The notes beneath the pieces were generated by a model. That model worked only from the letters and a program-made list of their open reading frames with translations, ran no database searches and was not told the origin of the DNA. A stretch of DNA of 64,000 bases from Kluyvera sp040932435 (GTDB taxonomy: Bacteria; Pseudomonadota; Gammaproteobacteria; Enterobacterales; Enterobacteriaceae). Every line of letters starts with the position of its first letter. Position 1 is the first letter of the stretch. Shown piece by piece: positions 63,281 through 64,000 of this stretch. The stretch covers positions 186,001 through 250,000 of the forward strand of contig NZ_JBFQGA010000002.1 in NCBI RefSeq assembly GCF_040932435.1, in the 5' to 3' direction. A program made the position numbers and the translations under genes.

Positions 63281-63578
63281 TCTTTCCTCGCTTAGCTAAC
63301 GCGTCCATAAGATAAAGAGAAGCGGCGCCAACCCCGATGATGGTCAATACTGATTCGAGCGGACGTCCCTTATTGGCGTCCGCAATTGCCATCACCGTGC
63401 CGCTGATAAGGCTGGCCTTTGCCGTTTCCTTCATCACCGTACAGGCGGCTTCATTGAGCGTTTGTTCGCTCTGCTGATAGCGCTGCCATTCACGCAGACA
63501 GGCAGTGCTTCCCCCGACCAGTGCACCGGCTACTGCGGCGCGACTGACCCGGCTGTTTCTGTCACGATTGTTGTTCAT
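63267..63578 (-). CDS. Small glycine-rich membrane protein, MamC-like (putative)
   Basis: 103-residue protein with two hydrophobic Gly/Ala-rich segments (SRAAVAGALVGGSTACL, about 12-28, and VLTIIGVGAASLYLMDAL, about 78-95) joined by a polar stretch with EQTLNEAACTVMKETAKASL. The layout GALVGG, then an EA...KET helix, then a second Gly-rich helix, recalls the magnetosome protein MamC/Mms13; the similarity is by eye and not proved. The start MNNNRDRNSR is chosen for GAGGAAG seven bases upstream; a start seven codons earlier is possible. Overlaps both neighbours, so it is translationally coupled. Confidence 0.8.
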   Translation of the reverse strand: MNNNRDRNSRVSRAAVAGALVGGSTACLREWQRYQQSEQTLNEAACTVMKETAKASLISGTVMAIADANKGRPLESVLTIIGVGAASLYLMDALAKRGKNESA

Positions 63579-64000
63579 CCGCGACTTCCTCATCGTCAAA
63601 CGGCATGGCTGCTGGCTGGCGATGGCGCTCTACGGACTCTTGGAAACCGTCTTTTCCGGCCTTCACAGTGTCACGGAAGATAGCCGCGCTAGAGGTGGCG
63701 GTTTCTTTAATCGCTTCAGAGCCGTTTTTCACGCCATCTTTTACTTTGCTGGAACCGGCCTTCAGCATGTCGCCTGCTCCTGCCAGCGTCTGCATCAGCA
63801 TGCCGCGTACGGAATCATTGGTCAGCAGCAGCGTGACGGCAGCACCGACCATCGCACCTTTCCAGAATTCTTTATCGTCCATACCGACGGTACTGATGAT
63901 ATTTTTCAGCAGCCCTGCCTGTTCACCCATCGCGCCGTCAACTACGTGCTGTGCGTACTGGCTCCAGTCCACGCCCTGAGCGGCGGCATGATGATGATGC
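63562..64000 (-). CDS. YtxH-like glycine-zipper protein with His-rich N-terminus (5' end outside window)
   Basis: At least 145 residues; the frame is open to the window edge. A GTG at 63972 could start it, but the frame continues upstream without a stop through HHHHAAAQG, so the true start probably lies beyond 64000. Seen: the His run, then DWSQYAQHVVDGAMGEQAGLL, a Gly/Ala-zipper membrane segment (KGAMVGAAVTLLLTNDSVRGM), and a long amphipathic helix rich in Lys, Gly, Ser and Thr (MLKAGSSKVKDGVKNGSEAIKE), ending acidic (FDDEEVADEQQS). The His run could bind metal. It is the most upstream gene seen of the ATPase operon. Confidence 0.8.
   Translation of the reverse strand, partial: HHHHAAAQGVDWSQYAQHVVDGAMGEQAGLLKNIISTVGMDDKEFWKGAMVGAAVTLLLTNDSVRGMLMQTLAGAGDMLKAGSSKVKDGVKNGSEAIKETATSSAAIFRDTVKAGKDGFQESVERHRQPAAMPFDDEEVADEQQS

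Overview
The window is chromosomal DNA from a member of the Enterobacteriaceae. Gene content and order follow the nadA-to-asnB segment of the Escherichia coli map, in opposite orientation for the first half. Protein lengths, overlaps and start codons match the E. coli orthologues almost one for one. It is not E. coli itself: the mngR/mngA/mngB block between sucD and cydA, and the rhs/ybgA block between phrB and ybfA, are missing. There are five rather than seven Lys/Val tRNA genes, a DUF1294 gene sits between potE and pgm, and an accessory operon lies beyond asnB. The TolA and SeqA linkers also differ. A relative of Klebsiella, Enterobacter or Kluyvera is plausible, but I cannot fix the genus by reading.

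Layout. 1-1165: 5' part of nadA with a NadR operator, then a tRNA operon (4 Lys, 1 Val), all minus strand. 1331-7020: cell-envelope Tol-Pal operon ybgC-tolQ-tolR-tolA-tolB-pal-cpoB (minus). 7167-10314: cytochrome bd-I operon cydA-cydB-cydX-ybgE (minus). 10315-11005: long regulatory gap with a perfect FNR site. 11107-20816: TCA operon sdhCDAB-sucABCD (minus) with REP repeats inside it; gltA (citrate synthase) diverges at 21468. 22814-26700: nei and the 5-oxoprolinase genes pxpABC with ybgI (minus). dtpD (plus) converges on phrB (minus); ybfA follows.

30625-42637: potassium operon kdpFABCDE, then the acid-inducible ornithine decarboxylase operon speFL-speF-potE (plus). 42695-45408: DUF1294 protein, pgm, seqA (minus). 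45591-48210: ybfF, ybfE, fldA, uof-fur (plus). 48328-54343: chitoporin operon chiP-chiQ, glnS, nagE (minus). 54685-60675: nagBACD and asnB (plus).

60897-64000 is the unusual part. Four tightly coupled minus-strand genes encode, in transcription order: a glycine-zipper/YtxH-like protein whose N-terminus runs off the window through a His-rich stretch; a small glycine-rich membrane protein resembling the magnetosome protein MamC; a second glycine-zipper protein with a coiled coil; and a P1B-type metal ATPase with a PGRxRxR N-terminus and a Ser-Cys-Ala in place of the usual Cys-Pro-x metal motif. By family knowledge this resembles the P1B-6 ATPase clusters (fez) that build iron-storing ferrosomes, and it is the best candidate here for a little-described system. 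The rest is housekeeping metabolism, with well-preserved regulatory elements: NadR, FNR, CRP, KdpE and NagC sites, the ChiX pairing site on chiP, the SpeFL arrest peptide and the Uof leader.
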